Source: Bacteroidales bacterium (GTDB taxonomy: Bacteria; Bacteroidota; Bacteroidia; Bacteroidales; UBA932). Taken from it: a DNA stretch of 44,880 nt. The stretch's first letter is position 1, and every line of letters starts with the position of its first letter. Location: assembly GCA_017482565.1 (NCBI GenBank), contig JAFUMO010000057.1, forward strand, positions 1 through 44,880, written 5' to 3'. The notes beneath the pieces are model-generated. The model was not told the DNA's origin. It worked only from the letters and a program-made list of their open reading frames with translations, and did no database searches. The translations under genes and the position numbers were made by a program. Shown here piece by piece: positions 27,095-36,206 of the stretch.

Positions 27095-28741
27095 TTAGCC
27101 CTGTCCCTGTGACTTCACGTCAATAGGGGCTTCCCAGCTGTTCCAGCCTGTTGCATTTACCTTGCGGACATACAGCTTGCCTCCGCATCTGGCATACAGG
27201 CTGCTCCCTATGAATGCGATGGCTTCCACTTTCCTTCCCGCTCCAGGCAGGGCAAGGATTGCCCTCACGCGGCTGTTCTGGTCGCACACCTGGATTCCTA
27301 TAGGTGAGGCAATGTAAAGGTTCCCCTTTGTGTCAAATGCAATGTTCCCGTATGGGGTGTGGTTATGATTGTCTGTATTGTGCAGCCAGTAGAACTGTTG
27401 CCCTGAATGCAGAGTGCCGTCAGGGGCAATGATATAGCTGATGAGCCAGTTGGAATTCTCCTCTGATGCAACCAGCAGCTTTCCGTTAGGGTAGAGGGCA
27501 ATCTCTCTTCCCGACATATCTATACCCTCCAGTTTTACTGCCTTCTTGGCCTTGTCCCTCAGTAGGAAGATTTTCCCATTCACATTGGTAATGTATTTGT
27601 CCCCGTTGTGCAGAGGGAGTACCCTGTATGGATCCTTCACATATTTTGAAATATCAGCCCCATTGTGCCTTATCAGCTTGTTCGCACCTGGCTTTGCAGA
27701 GAGCCTGTGCAGCCCTTCGGGATCAGAAATCATTATGGCAAGGGTATCGGATAATTTGTGCCCGCCAAGTGGTGTTACCTCTTCCCAGCCTGTTACATTG
27801 GCAGAGCCCTCTTCAGGGAAGAGCTCCTGCAGCATCCCGTTCATGGATTTGCCTGCCTTTACCGGTGCAGGCCACCCCCTCCATAGCCAGCGTATTGCAT
27901 CCGGATAGGCACGGGTTCCGTAATAGATGCTGTGGGTTCCGCGGTCCCATTTATAGTCAAATTCATATCCGGAATAGTTCAGGGCGGAGGCCATCAGCTG
28001 GTTCTGTTCCCACCAGTCCCCGAATATGTAATTCCATGTGTCGTTAACACCGTCCTGCAGGAAGATGCGCAGAGCCTTGGGCTCTGTCTTCCTTACTATT
28101 GCAGGGTACTCATTGCCGCCCCTCATTGCCACAAAAGTGCCCACGGAACTGTATACCCTTGAGAAAAGGTCAGGCCTCTCCCAAGCAACTGTAAAGGCTG
28201 CTATGCCGCTGCTGCTGGCACCTGTTATGGCGCGGTCATTGGGGTTGGAGGAGATATGGATTGTACGTCCGTCGGGAGTCAGGAGCCCTACAACCATAGG
28301 AAGCACCTCACTTTCAATGAATGTTGCAAGGCGGGCATCGGTGCGGTCAAATTCGTTGCTGCGGTTGTAGCGGGCCAGGGTGCCGTCCTGGTTGTAGCTT
28401 GTGCCCGGCTGTACAAACACCCCAATTGTTACAGGCATCTCACCGCTCTTTATGAGGTTGTCCATTACGGTAATTGCCCCAAAGAGGTTGCCGTCAAGTC
28501 CAAGGAGCAGGCAGGCCGGTGTGCTGCCGTCATATTGCCTGGGTACAAATACCTGAATGTCCCTCCTGGTGCCGGGGTATATTTTGGAATCCTCCATCTT
28601 CAGGTCCATTACAAGCCCTTTCTCATGGGGAGGAAGGGGTGTTGTAGCAGGGTCCTTGGGGGTTGAGGCATTATGTTTCTGCTGTGCGTGTGCTGCGGTG
28701 CATAGAATTGCGGTGAGGCAGATGATAAGGATTCTCTTCAT
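27095..28741 (-). CDS. Secreted esterase (Fes/EstA alpha-beta hydrolase) with C-terminal beta-propeller
   Basis: A 548-residue protein with a signal peptide ending at residue 19 (AAHAQ). Residues about 40-290 form the esterase family alpha/beta-hydrolase: VFVPRQYDGSTPACLLLGLDG near the start and the nucleophile elbow GASSSG near 174, with a His in KWDRGTHSIYYG as the likely catalytic base. Residues about 320-540 have repeated strands like SMP-30/gluconolactonase propellers (NGKLLVASEE, FDTKGNLYIASPIGIQV). Such proteins deacylate polysaccharides or sugar esters. It is followed on the same side by a GntP permease gene upstream (30-base gap), suggesting a sugar-acid or hemicellulose theme. Confidence 0.85.
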   Translation of the reverse strand: MKRILIICLTAILCTAAHAQQKHNASTPKDPATTPLPPHEKGLVMDLKMEDSKIYPGTRRDIQVFVPRQYDGSTPACLLLGLDGNLFGAITVMDNLIKSGEMPVTIGVFVQPGTSYNQDGTLARYNRSNEFDRTDARLATFIESEVLPMVVGLLTPDGRTIHISSNPNDRAITGASSSGIAAFTVAWERPDLFSRVYSSVGTFVAMRGGNEYPAIVRKTEPKALRIFLQDGVNDTWNYIFGDWWEQNQLMASALNYSGYEFDYKWDRGTHSIYYGTRAYPDAIRWLWRGWPAPVKAGKSMNGMLQELFPEEGSANVTGWEEVTPLGGHKLSDTLAIMISDPEGLHRLSAKPGANKLIRHNGADISKYVKDPYRVLPLHNGDKYITNVNGKIFLLRDKAKKAVKLEGIDMSGREIALYPNGKLLVASEENSNWLISYIIAPDGTLHSGQQFYWLHNTDNHNHTPYGNIAFDTKGNLYIASPIGIQVCDQNSRVRAILALPGAGRKVEAIAFIGSSLYARCGGKLYVRKVNATGWNSWEAPIDVKSQGQG

Positions 28742-28771
28742 GTTGTTGTATCCGTGGCCCTTGGCCGTTGT

Positions 28772-30133
28772 TTATATGAACAATGAGGTTATGAACAGTG
28801 CTGTTATTGAGGTGATTCCCATTATAAGTGTAAGTAATGTCTGGGTCTTGTAGCCGTTCTGGGGGGTGAGGCCTCCAAAGTTGGTCACTACCCAGAAATA
28901 GCTGTCGTTGGCGTGCGATACTGTCATGGCACCTGCACCTATGGCCATTACAACCAGTGCGGCATCAATGGGGGTTGTCATACCTAGCGCGGCCATCAGG
29001 GAGGCATCTGAGAAGTAGAACCCCATCATTCCGGCTGTAGTGGTCATTGCAACTGTTGATGAGCCCTGGGAGGTCTTTATTATTGCGGCAACTACAAACG
29101 GGAAGAAGAGCCCTATGCTTGCAAGGGAGCTTGCGTTCTGCTGGATGTACTGTACAAAGCCTGCCTCAACTATTACCTGTCCCAAAACTGCACCTGCTGC
29201 GGTAATGAAGATGATTGGGCCTGAGGTCTTCAGGGAATCCTGGGTGATTTCATACAGCTGTTTCCCCATTTTTGTCCTCCAGAGGAGCGGAAGTGCCGAT
29301 ACGAGTCCTGCCGCCAGGGCTATTATAGGTTTGCCCAGGAATATGAGCAGCTCTGCGGCAAAACCATCCATCTTGGCAAAAGTGGCTATGGACCCCCCTG
29401 CCATAAGGACTATCGGGAGGAGGATAGGGGTTATTGATGCAGCGGTGCTTGGGAGGTCGTGCTCATTGTAGGCCTGTGAGATATTCTCCACATCAAGGTC
29501 TTCAGATGATTTTACCTTTTTTCCTATGTGTGTCGCAAAGAAATATGCAGCTGTAAGGGGGAATATTGAGAGTGCCGTGCCCACCACTATCACAAGAAGA
29601 AGGTTGCTCTCAAGCCCTATGAGTCCTGCGGTTGCAATTGGGCCAGGTGTAGGGGGGATGAACACATGCGAGACATACAGGCCTGCCGAGAGGGCAACCG
29701 TAAGTGTCACTGACGGAAAATTTGTCTTGCGGCTGAGCCATTTGCGTATAGGGTTCACAATCACAAAGCCGCTGTCACAGAATACCGGTACTGAAATGAG
29801 CCACCCTATGAGCATGATTGCCAGCTGCGGGTGCTTCTCTCCAATTATGCGGATTATTGCATCGGCCAGCCTTATTGCCGCTCCTGTCTTTTCCAGGATA
29901 AGCCCTATTATGGTTCCAAGGATTATCACAATGCCAATGCTGGTAAAAATTGATGAGAATCCCTTTCCTATGGTTGTTGGAATGGTGTCCAGCGGAATCC
30001 CTATACCTACTGCCAGCAGCAGGGATATTCCCATTATGGCCAGGAACGGATGTACGCCCCACTTGGAAATGGAAACAATGAGAAGAACTATTGCAAGAGC
30101 AAATACAACAATCAGAGTTGTTCCGGTAAGCAT
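28772..30133 (-). CDS. GntP-family gluconate/H+ symporter
   Basis: A 453-residue integral membrane protein with about 12-14 hydrophobic segments. Family features include HPFLAIMGISLLLA near the start, the GLILEKTGAA stretch, VPVFCDSGFVIVNP at about 115, FIPPTPGPIA at about 154 and SQGSSTVAMTTTAG near 360. GntP permeases import gluconate or related sugar acids (also glycerate or dihydroxy acids) with protons. It lies 30 bases upstream of the esterase gene on the same strand, so the two are probably co-transcribed and the import substrate may be a product of esterase action (inference). No -7 element was firmly identified. Confidence 0.93.
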   Translation of the reverse strand: MLTGTTLIVVFALAIVLLIVSISKWGVHPFLAIMGISLLLAVGIGIPLDTIPTTIGKGFSSIFTSIGIVIILGTIIGLILEKTGAAIRLADAIIRIIGEKHPQLAIMLIGWLISVPVFCDSGFVIVNPIRKWLSRKTNFPSVTLTVALSAGLYVSHVFIPPTPGPIATAGLIGLESNLLLVIVVGTALSIFPLTAAYFFATHIGKKVKSSEDLDVENISQAYNEHDLPSTAASITPILLPIVLMAGGSIATFAKMDGFAAELLIFLGKPIIALAAGLVSALPLLWRTKMGKQLYEITQDSLKTSGPIIFITAAGAVLGQVIVEAGFVQYIQQNASSLASIGLFFPFVVAAIIKTSQGSSTVAMTTTAGMMGFYFSDASLMAALGMTTPIDAALVVMAIGAGAMTVSHANDSYFWVVTNFGGLTPQNGYKTQTLLTLIMGITSITALFITSLFI

Positions 30134-30174
30134 TGTATGTGTTTTTTAAGTCTGTGCAAATGTATGTAATTTTT

Positions 30175-30302
30175 TTTATCGTTGTCCTTTTGTATAATAG
30201 ATTGGATATCAATAGTATAGGTTTTTAAATTATGTATGTTTTTAAATAGTCTGTTTTTAACTTATTGTAATTCATGTAATTGCAAAAAAGGACAACGATA
30301 AA
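30175..30302. repeat. 128-bp element with terminal inverted repeats (copy 2)
   Basis: Positions 30175-30191 and 30286-30302 are perfect 17-bp reverse complements (outer TTTATCGTTGTCC). The outer repeat shares CGTTGTCCTTTT with the element at 8302-8429 and the overall length is identical, 128 bp. The interior is A/T-rich and unrelated to copy 1. It fills the gap between GntP and the divergent ATP-grasp-like gene, whose -7 element starts 12 bases after its right end. Confidence 0.65.
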
Positions 30303-30314
30303 TGATTTTATGTG

Positions 30315-30322
30315 TAAATTTG
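30315..30322 (+). promoter_or_regulatory. -7 element abutting the ATP-grasp-like gene
   Basis: TAAATTTG ends seven bases before the ATG at 30330, leaving a leader of about two or three bases at most. Confidence 0.55.
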
Positions 30323-30329
30323 TAATTAT

Positions 30330-31499
30330 ATGACCAGGTGTATTTTCAATCCGGAGCACGATTTGTGCATTGCAGACGGCAGGGAGGATTACATCCCGCC
30401 TGCTTCTGCGGTAGAGTTTGGGGAGCAGGGACGGTGGATTGAAAGGTTTATGGGGCAGGGTGAGGAGATTGTTCCGTGGGGGTGGAACCGGGTACTGAGG
30501 AAGAGGCTGCAGCAGGAGGGAATTCCCACAGATCTGCTGCCAGATGATTCTGTACTGGATATGCTCCGCCGGAACTCCCGCAGGGAATTGGCGGTGGAGC
30601 TGCTTGGGAGGCTTTACGGGATGGAGGCGTGTGCATCATCCAGGTCCCGTATATGCAGGATGCTGACTCCGGATTACCGGGTTGTGGCGGGAAGCCTCGT
30701 TGAGATTAAAGAGTTTCTGGAGGAGAAGAGAAGAGTGGTGCTGAAGGCACCTTTGTCGGGAAGCGGAAAAGGGATTAGGTTTGTGACCGGGGAACTTACG
30801 GAGAGTGATTGTGGGTGGTGCCGGAGGATTCTGGAGAGGCAGGGGACAGTGGTTGTGGAGGAGAGGCTGGAGGTGGTGCAGGAACTGGCAATGCTGTTTG
30901 AGTATGAGATGCGGCCCGTTGCCGTTGTTGCGGATAGCGGTATAATGGAGCCGGTTGCCGGAGATTGTGGGGCAGGGGATGTTGAGGTCAGTTTCAAGGG
31001 GTATTCGCTGTTTTATGCCTTCAACGGCACATACAGGGGAAACTTGCTGGCTTCCAATGAATATATGGAGAATTTGTTGCGGCAGTGGATTCCGGTGGAG
31101 GTGCTGGAACGGGTGCGCTGCGGTGTGGAAAGATTTTTGAAGGAGAAACTGCAGGGAGGAGGGCTGCAGGAGGGTGACCCGCAGGAAAGTGCTCTGCAGG
31201 AGAGAGTGCAGCAGGAAATGGAACTGAAGGAGAGTGACCCGCAGGGGAAGGATGGCCTTAGGGGCTTTGTGGGGGTTGACCAGTTCATCTGCATGCGGAA
31301 AGACGGTGAGCAGCTGTTTTATAATCCGGCCGTGGAGATAAACTTGAGGATGACAATGGGGCATATTGCCCGGAATATATATGACCGGCACTCTGCAGAG
31401 TTCGGATTGGGAGAGGGAACGCATTGCTTTGAACCGTTGCGTGGAATCTTCCCTTGCGGCAGAGAAGCAGTTGCGGCAGACAAAATAGGCAGTGTATGA
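30330..31499 (+). CDS. ATP-grasp-like protein of unknown function with an internal repeat insertion
   Basis: A 389-residue cytoplasmic protein. It starts MTRCIFNPEHDLCIA, a signature I associate with an uncharacterised Bacteroidales family. ATP-grasp features are visible: VVLKAPLSGSGKGIRFV near residue 137 (nucleotide-binding Lys and Gly-rich loop), VVVEERLEVVQELAMLF near 175, and EINLRM near 340, which fits the Mg-binding E-x-N-x-R pattern. Residues about 270-310 are a Gln/Glu-rich stretch built from repeats of LQE/DPQ units that looks like an in-frame DNA expansion. Substrate unknown. It overlaps the next gene by four bases (ATGA). Confidence 0.7.
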   Translation: MTRCIFNPEHDLCIADGREDYIPPASAVEFGEQGRWIERFMGQGEEIVPWGWNRVLRKRLQQEGIPTDLLPDDSVLDMLRRNSRRELAVELLGRLYGMEACASSRSRICRMLTPDYRVVAGSLVEIKEFLEEKRRVVLKAPLSGSGKGIRFVTGELTESDCGWCRRILERQGTVVVEERLEVVQELAMLFEYEMRPVAVVADSGIMEPVAGDCGAGDVEVSFKGYSLFYAFNGTYRGNLLASNEYMENLLRQWIPVEVLERVRCGVERFLKEKLQGGGLQEGDPQESALQERVQQEMELKESDPQGKDGLRGFVGVDQFICMRKDGEQLFYNPAVEINLRMTMGHIARNIYDRHSAEFGLGEGTHCFEPLRGIFPCGREAVAADKIGSV

Positions 31500-31930
31500 A
31501 AAACGGGGGTAAAACACAGGATGAGTTCAATGCGGAACTGCCTGTAATTATTGAGAAATCACAAGTGAAATACTCGGAGAAGGGGCTTGCCGAGAAACTT
31601 GCCAAAGTGGCACGCAGGGCCGGGCTTAAGGTGGTATATGCAGTGATGCTGCTATATTATGCCCTGAACAGCCCAACAATCTCCACCAAGGACAAAAGTA
31701 TCATCTATGGAGCCTTGGGGTACTTCATACTCCCGTTCGACTTCATCCATGATTTTCTCCCTTTTGCAGGCTTCACCGACGATTTTGCAGCCCTTGCCTG
31801 GGCCATCTCAAAAGTAGTGAGGAACATAACTCCCGAGGTAAAGCGGCAGGCCAGGGAAAAGGTGACAGGGTGGTTCCCTGCCTCTGCATCAGACATCTCC
31901 ATGTTTGAGCAGGTGGAGAAGGGGAAGTAG
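31496..31930 (+). CDS. YkvA/DUF1232 family protein
   Basis: A 144-residue protein starting at the ATG that overlaps the preceding stop codon (ATGA). The DUF1232 core is present: SIIYGALGYFILPFDFIHDFLPF followed by GFTDDFAALAWAI, preceded by a hydrophobic helix (VVYAVMLLYYAL). The aspartates in these motifs are the conserved ones. The family is membrane-associated with no established function. Overlap with the ATP-grasp-like gene means translational coupling and probably a shared pathway. Confidence 0.85.
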   Translation: MKNGGKTQDEFNAELPVIIEKSQVKYSEKGLAEKLAKVARRAGLKVVYAVMLLYYALNSPTISTKDKSIIYGALGYFILPFDFIHDFLPFAGFTDDFAALAWAISKVVRNITPEVKRQAREKVTGWFPASASDISMFEQVEKGK

Positions 31931-32008
31931 CTTCTCCCTCAGCAGGCTATCTTCCCGACAGTTCATGCTGCGGGATATCACTGTCTGCCGTCCCCTTCTT
32001 ATGCCGGT

Positions 32009-32497
32009 TTACTGCTCCTGGCAGTATGGATACTCACTGCAGAAATCCCCTGAGGTGAAATTAGGCACAATAATCTCCTTGATGAATGATTTTGCCTGGG
32101 GCAGGTTGAAATACTCCCAATTGCCGCAGGTGAGCTCCGATGCTCCGGGAATGACATCTGCCCCCAAGATGTACTCCATACATCCAAGCATCATCTCTCT
32201 GAGGAATTCAGATGTATAGGACTTTGAAGTGAGCAGGTAGAACCCGGTAAGGCAGCCCATAGGGCCTATATATAATACGGTGGCCGAGAACTCGGCTGGG
32301 GTCATTGTCCTCAGGTAATGGGCCATGAAATGCTCCAGGGTATGGGCAACCTTCGGATCCATGAACAGCCCCTTGTGGGCTGCATCCTGCGGACGCACAA
32401 AACGGATATCGTATGTAAATATGCCGTTCACCGGTGACTCATATATACCCGGCACCAGCTTCTTGTGGTCTATGATGAAAGAATTTACTTTTTGCAT
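32009..32497 (-). CDS. luxS: S-ribosylhomocysteine lyase (AI-2 synthesis)
   Basis: A 162-residue enzyme from the ATG at 32497. It cleaves S-ribosylhomocysteine to homocysteine and DPD, the precursor of autoinducer 2, in the activated methyl cycle. Metal ligands His52, His56 (HTLEH) and Cys124 (ELTCGN) are present, as are Glu55 and the catalytic Cys82 in GPMGCLTGFY. Leu83 stands where many LuxS proteins have Arg. Length matches the family. A promoter with both elements lies upstream (32526-32555). The gene stands alone and is leftward. Confidence 0.96.
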   Translation of the reverse strand: MQKVNSFIIDHKKLVPGIYESPVNGIFTYDIRFVRPQDAAHKGLFMDPKVAHTLEHFMAHYLRTMTPAEFSATVLYIGPMGCLTGFYLLTSKSYTSEFLREMMLGCMEYILGADVIPGASELTCGNWEYFNLPQAKSFIKEIIVPNFTSGDFCSEYPYCQEQ

Positions 32498-32525
32498 GCT
32501 TTCTTGAAGTTTGTATTGTGCTGTA

Positions 32526-32555
32526 CAAAGGTAGTAAAAAAATATGCCCCACAAA
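32526..32555 (-). promoter_or_regulatory. luxS promoter
   Basis: On the minus strand TTTG (32555-32552) is followed after 18 bases by TACCTTTG (32533-32526). This rules out the longer in-frame start near 32554, which would lie inside the promoter. Confidence 0.65.
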
Positions 32556-32596
32556 CTTTGCCCGGATTTATGTCAAAACTTGTCAAAATGGCTCTG

Positions 32597-32604
32597 TAGC
32601 TTTG
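32597..32604 (+). promoter_or_regulatory. -7 element of the small hypothetical gene
   Basis: TAGCTTTG lies 13 bases before the ATG at 32618. Confidence 0.45.
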
Positions 32605-32617
32605 CAGAAACAATAAA

Positions 32618-32938
32618 ATGCAGGTTATGGAAAGGATAAAGAACACAGGATTCAGGATTACAATTGCCATTAATGCGGATGATATGATGCAGGGGAATGT
32701 CTCAACTTCAACCGCACATTATCTGGTGGCCAGCCTCCTGAGCAGACATGAACTCTACAACACCAGCATAAGGGAGATGCCGGGAATCATTTACGGCCAC
32801 AACTGCAGCTTCTTTACAGCATCCTTGCTGCAGGTGGATCTTCATGCCCCATGCCATACTTTTCCAAGCACCATTACTGAAGAACTCATGGAACATGTGA
32901 GCCGGGATGTATATGTGCAGAAATATGAGATAAGTTAG
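32618..32938 (+). CDS. Small hypothetical protein
   Basis: A 106-residue protein (MQVMERIKNTGFRITIAINAD) with a balanced composition, Cys and His residues in the middle (IYGHNCSFFTASLLQVDLHAPCH) and an acidic C-terminus. No signal peptide or membrane segment is seen. I do not recognise the family. It has its own -7 element (32597-32604) and is divergent from luxS. It ends 39 bases before the EamA gene. Confidence 0.6.
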   Translation: MQVMERIKNTGFRITIAINADDMMQGNVSTSTAHYLVASLLSRHELYNTSIREMPGIIYGHNCSFFTASLLQVDLHAPCHTFPSTITEELMEHVSRDVYVQKYEIS

Positions 32939-32949
32939 CGGTTTTTCCC

Positions 32950-32957
32950 TATTTTTG
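32950..32957 (+). promoter_or_regulatory. -7 element of the EamA transporter gene
   Basis: TATTTTTG followed by C lies 20 bases before the ATG at 32978. Confidence 0.5.
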
Positions 32958-32977
32958 CGGTAGCAACCGGAAACTTT

Positions 32978-33880
32978 ATGGGTGAGAAGAACAAACTGGC
33001 AGGGCACGCCGCCTGTTTTGGGGCGTATGCAATCTTCGGATTCAATATAATAGTGTGCAAGGACCTTATGGGGGGACATCTTGTTTCACCCCTTGCCATA
33101 TTTACCCTCCGCTCATTGGGGGCAGGGGCATTGTTCTGGCTGCTCTCATTGTTCCTCCCTTCTGAAAAGGTGGACAAGAAGGATTATCTGAAGATTCTGG
33201 CAGCATCATTCCTGGGCTTTTTCCTTACCCAGCTAACTTTCCTGGAGGCAATACCGGACATTACCCCCATGCACTGTTCCATAATCAGTGCACTTACTCC
33301 AATATATACGATGTTCATTGCTGCAGTGGTGCTTAAGGAACCCCTTACCATTAAAAAGGGGGCCGGTGTGCTCATGAGCTTGTGTGGTGTAGTATTCCTT
33401 ATACTCAATAATGCATCCGGGGGAGGCGTGGCAGAGAGCAAGCTGTCTGGAATAATGCTGATGTTCCTCAATGGGCTCAGCTTTGCGCTGTACCTTGGAG
33501 TCTTCAGGCCGGTGATTGTAAAATATTCGGTTGTGACATTCATGAAATGGATTTTTTTCTTTTCCATCTTCATGTCGCTTCCGTTTTCATTCAGGGAAGT
33601 GGCCTCTTTGAGTTGGCTGCATATTCCTGCAGTACAGCTCTGGGAACTTGCCTTCCTCATCATTATGGCAACATTTGTGAGCTATTTTCTCATCCCGTTG
33701 GGGCAGAAGCGCATCCGTCCAACCCTTGTGAGCATGTACAGCTATGTGCAGCCCATCATAGCCACAGTCCTGGGCATCTGCATGGGAATGGATACTTTAA
33801 CCTGGCAAAAAACACTCGCCGCCCTGATGGTATTTTCAGGGGTGTTCATTGTAAGCCGGAGCAGGACATTGTCCAATTGA
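32978..33880 (+). CDS. EamA/DMT-family transporter
   Basis: A 300-residue inner membrane protein with ten hydrophobic segments forming two EamA repeats (about residues 8-140 and 155-295). Repeat hallmarks include SIISALTPIYTMFIAAVVLKE-like sequence (in pieces) in the first half and the equivalent LVSMYSYVQPIIATVLG in the second. Members export or import small metabolites such as amino acids, purines or drugs; the substrate cannot be read from sequence. Single gene with its own promoter. Confidence 0.92.
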   Translation: MGEKNKLAGHAACFGAYAIFGFNIIVCKDLMGGHLVSPLAIFTLRSLGAGALFWLLSLFLPSEKVDKKDYLKILAASFLGFFLTQLTFLEAIPDITPMHCSIISALTPIYTMFIAAVVLKEPLTIKKGAGVLMSLCGVVFLILNNASGGGVAESKLSGIMLMFLNGLSFALYLGVFRPVIVKYSVVTFMKWIFFFSIFMSLPFSFREVASLSWLHIPAVQLWELAFLIIMATFVSYFLIPLGQKRIRPTLVSMYSYVQPIIATVLGICMGMDTLTWQKTLAALMVFSGVFIVSRSRTLSN

Positions 33881-33949
33881 GTTATACTTAAGCCCAGGCT
33901 CTGGTCTCATTGTCTTGGGGAGCTAATCATTCAGCATTTCAAAACAAAA

Positions 33950-33981
33950 ACCGGAAAACAGAATTGCTTCCGTTTTCCGGT
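33950..33981 (-). terminator. Rho-independent terminator of dnaK
   Basis: On the minus strand ACCGGAAAAC (33981-33972) pairs with GTTTTCCGGT (33959-33950), followed by a T-rich tract (TTTTGTTTTG). It lies about 50 bases after the dnaK stop codon. Confidence 0.8.
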
Positions 33982-34032
33982 CTTGGCTAAAAACTTATAA
34001 ATAAGTGGTTTTTTGTTGTTTTGGTTTTCTTG

Positions 34033-35949
34033 TTACTTCACTTCTTCAAAGTCAACGTCAGTTACCTCGCCGTCCTGGCCGTTGTTCTGAGAACCTGAGC
34101 CCGGATTAGGACCCTGCTGGGCACCGCCCTGAGGACCGGCTGCCTGTGCGGCTTTTGCCATATCTTCGCTGGCTGCATGCCAAGCTGCGTTCAATGCCTC
34201 GGTAAGCTTGTCAAGCTCAGCAATGTTGCCTGCCTTGTGAGCCTCCTTGAGCTTGTTGGTAGCGTCCTCAATTGCAGATTTTTTCTCTGCAGGGATCTTG
34301 TCACCATACTCCTTGAGGTTCTTCTCGCTCTGGAATACCATTGCGTCTGCGTTGTTGAGCTTATCAATCCTCTCGCGCTCCTCTTTATCTTTTGCCTCGT
34401 TTGCCTTTGCCTCGTCACGCATCCTCTTGATCTCATCCTCAGACAATCCCGAAGAAGCTTCAATCCTTATCTGCTGCTCCTTGCCTGTAGCCTTGTCTTT
34501 TGCAGATACATTAAGGATACCGTTTGCATCAATGTCAAATGTCACCTCAATCTGTGGAACACCTCTTGGAGCAGGGGTGATGCCATCCAGGTGGAAGCGG
34601 CCGATAGTCTTGTCATCTTTTGCCATTGGCCTCTCGCCCTGGAGCACGTGGATTTCCACTGATGGCTGGTTGTCAGCTGCGGTTGAGAATACCTGCGATT
34701 TCCTTGTAGGGATGGTGGTGTTGCTCTCAATAAGTTTTGTGAACACGCCGCCGAAGGTCTCAATACCCAATGAAAGCGGAGTTACGTCCAACAGGAGCAC
34801 ATCCTTTACATCTCCGGTAAGCACACCGCCCTGGATTGCTGCACCAATTGCCACAACTTCGTCGGGATTAACGCTCTTGTTAGGCTCTTTGCCAAAGAAC
34901 TTCTTCACAATCTCCTGGATTGCAGGGATACGGGTTGATCCGCCCACCAAAAGTACCTCATTGATGTCTGAAGCTGAAAGGCCTGCATCCTGGAGGGCCT
35001 TGCGGCAAGGCTCAATTGTCCTCTGGATCAATGAATCTGCCAGCTGCTCGAATTTTGCTCTTGTAAGGGTCTTTACCAAGTGTTTTGGAATACCGTTTAC
35101 AGGCATGATGTAAGGGAGGTTGATCTCAGTTGAAGTCTGGCTTGAAAGCTCAATCTTTGCCTTCTCTGCTGCCTCTTTCAATCTCTGCAATGCCATAGGG
35201 TCCTTTGAAAGGTCTATGCCGTCATTCTCGCTCTTGAACTCGTTTACAAGCCACTCAATGATAACGTGGTCAAAGTCATCACCTCCAAGGTGAGTGTCAC
35301 CGTTGGTTGATTTTACCTCAAACACGCCGTCACCCAACTCAAGGATTGAAATATCAAATGTACCGCCGCCAAGGTCAAATACAGCAACCTTGGACTCCTG
35401 GTCCTTCTTGTCAAGACCGTATGCAAGTGCAGCGGCTGTAGGCTCATTGATGATACGCCTTACCTTAAGGCCTGCAATTTCACCGGCCTCTTTGGTGGCC
35501 TGCCTCTGTGCATCGTTGAAGTATGCAGGAACTGTAATTACAGCCTCGTTAACCTCCTGGCCCAGGTAATCCTCTGCAGTCTTCTTCATTTTCTGGAGCA
35601 CCATTGCAGAAATCTCCTGTGGAGAATACATTCTGCCGTTGATGTCAATTCTTGGGGTGTTGTTGTCACCCTTTACTACTTTATAAGGTACTCTTGAGAT
35701 TTCGCTTGCAATGTGGTCATATGTCTCACCCATAAATCTCTTGATAGAGAAAATGGTGTTTGTTGGGTTGGTAATAGCCTGTCTTTTTGCAGGGTCACCA
35801 ACTTTTCTCTCGCCACCCTCTGTAAATGCAACTACAGAAGGGGTAGTTCTCTTGCCCTCGCTGTTTATGATAACTGCAGGCTCATTACCCTCCATAACTG
35901 CTACGCAGCTGTTGGTAGTACCAAGGTCAATTCCAATAATTTTTCCCAT
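34033..35949 (-). CDS. dnaK: Chaperone DnaK (Hsp70)
   Basis: A 638-residue cytosolic ATP-dependent chaperone. The nucleotide-binding domain carries [14 protein letters not shown] at the start, [13 protein letters not shown] near 196 and [10 protein letters not shown] near 338. The interdomain linker [12 protein letters not shown] lies near 390, then the substrate-binding domain, and a Gly/Gln-rich tail ending [12 protein letters not shown], the EEVD-like end of bacterial DnaK. dnaJ and grpE are not adjacent. A strong Shine-Dalgarno AAGGAGA lies eight bases before the ATG (35964-35958), unlike the other genes here. A terminator follows. Confidence 0.98.
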   Translation of the reverse strand: MGKIIGIDLGTTNSCVAVMEGNEPAVIINSEGKRTTPSVVAFTEGGERKVGDPAKRQAITNPTNTIFSIKRFMGETYDHIASEISRVPYKVVKGDNNTPRIDINGRMYSPQEISAMVLQKMKKTAEDYLGQEVNEAVITVPAYFNDAQRQATKEAGEIAGLKVRRIINEPTAAALAYGLDKKDQESKVAVFDLGGGTFDISILELGDGVFEVKSTNGDTHLGGDDFDHVIIEWLVNEFKSENDGIDLSKDPMALQRLKEAAEKAKIELSSQTSTEINLPYIMPVNGIPKHLVKTLTRAKFEQLADSLIQRTIEPCRKALQDAGLSASDINEVLLVGGSTRIPAIQEIVKKFFGKEPNKSVNPDEVVAIGAAIQGGVLTGDVKDVLLLDVTPLSLGIETFGGVFTKLIESNTTIPTRKSQVFSTAADNQPSVEIHVLQGERPMAKDDKTIGRFHLDGITPAPRGVPQIEVTFDIDANGILNVSAKDKATGKEQQIRIEASSGLSEDEIKRMRDEAKANEAKDKEERERIDKLNNADAMVFQSEKNLKEYGDKIPAEKKSAIEDATNKLKEAHKAGNIAELDKLTEALNAAWHAASEDMAKAAQAAGPQGGAQQGPNPGSGSQNNGQDGEVTDVDFEEVK

Positions 35950-35957
35950 AATTCTGT

Positions 35958-35964
35958 TCTCCTT
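35958..35964 (-). promoter_or_regulatory. Strong Shine-Dalgarno sequence of dnaK
   Basis: The minus strand reads AAGGAGA, eight bases before the dnaK ATG at 35949. This is exceptional in the window, where most starts have no purine-rich ribosome binding site. Confidence 0.65.
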
Positions 35965-36206
35965 TATATCTTTTACGTTTTTATTTCATTTTTCTCTTCC
36001 CGACAGATTTTCACATATCTTTTCTCCGCCGCGGACATTTCCCTTCAGAGCCAACTTTGTGCCAAACGGGTTTTTCTGACAAAGTGGCAGAGGTACACCC
36101 GTGTCACGACTTACATTGTACTCGAGTCACGACTTCCACCGATTTTTGCTTTTATTGTTTTTTTTCAGTTGCTTTGCATACAGAATTAACCCTAAAAAAC
36201 ACAATT

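Noticed and set aside
34247-35113. Long open frame antisense to dnaK (288 codons)
   Set aside because: It is a mirror of strongly biased dnaK codons with no start context and no recognisable domain; similar shadows oppose eno, the RND pump and the porin genes.
36107-36150. Direct repeat GTCACGACTT twice upstream of panB as an operator
   Set aside because: A 10-base repeat within 50 bases is expected by chance in a window this size, and no promoter lies beside it.
36057-36206. 50-codon extension of PanB
   Set aside because: The extension has Cys- and His-rich non-conserved sequence, whereas PanB proteins begin at about the ATG at 36207.
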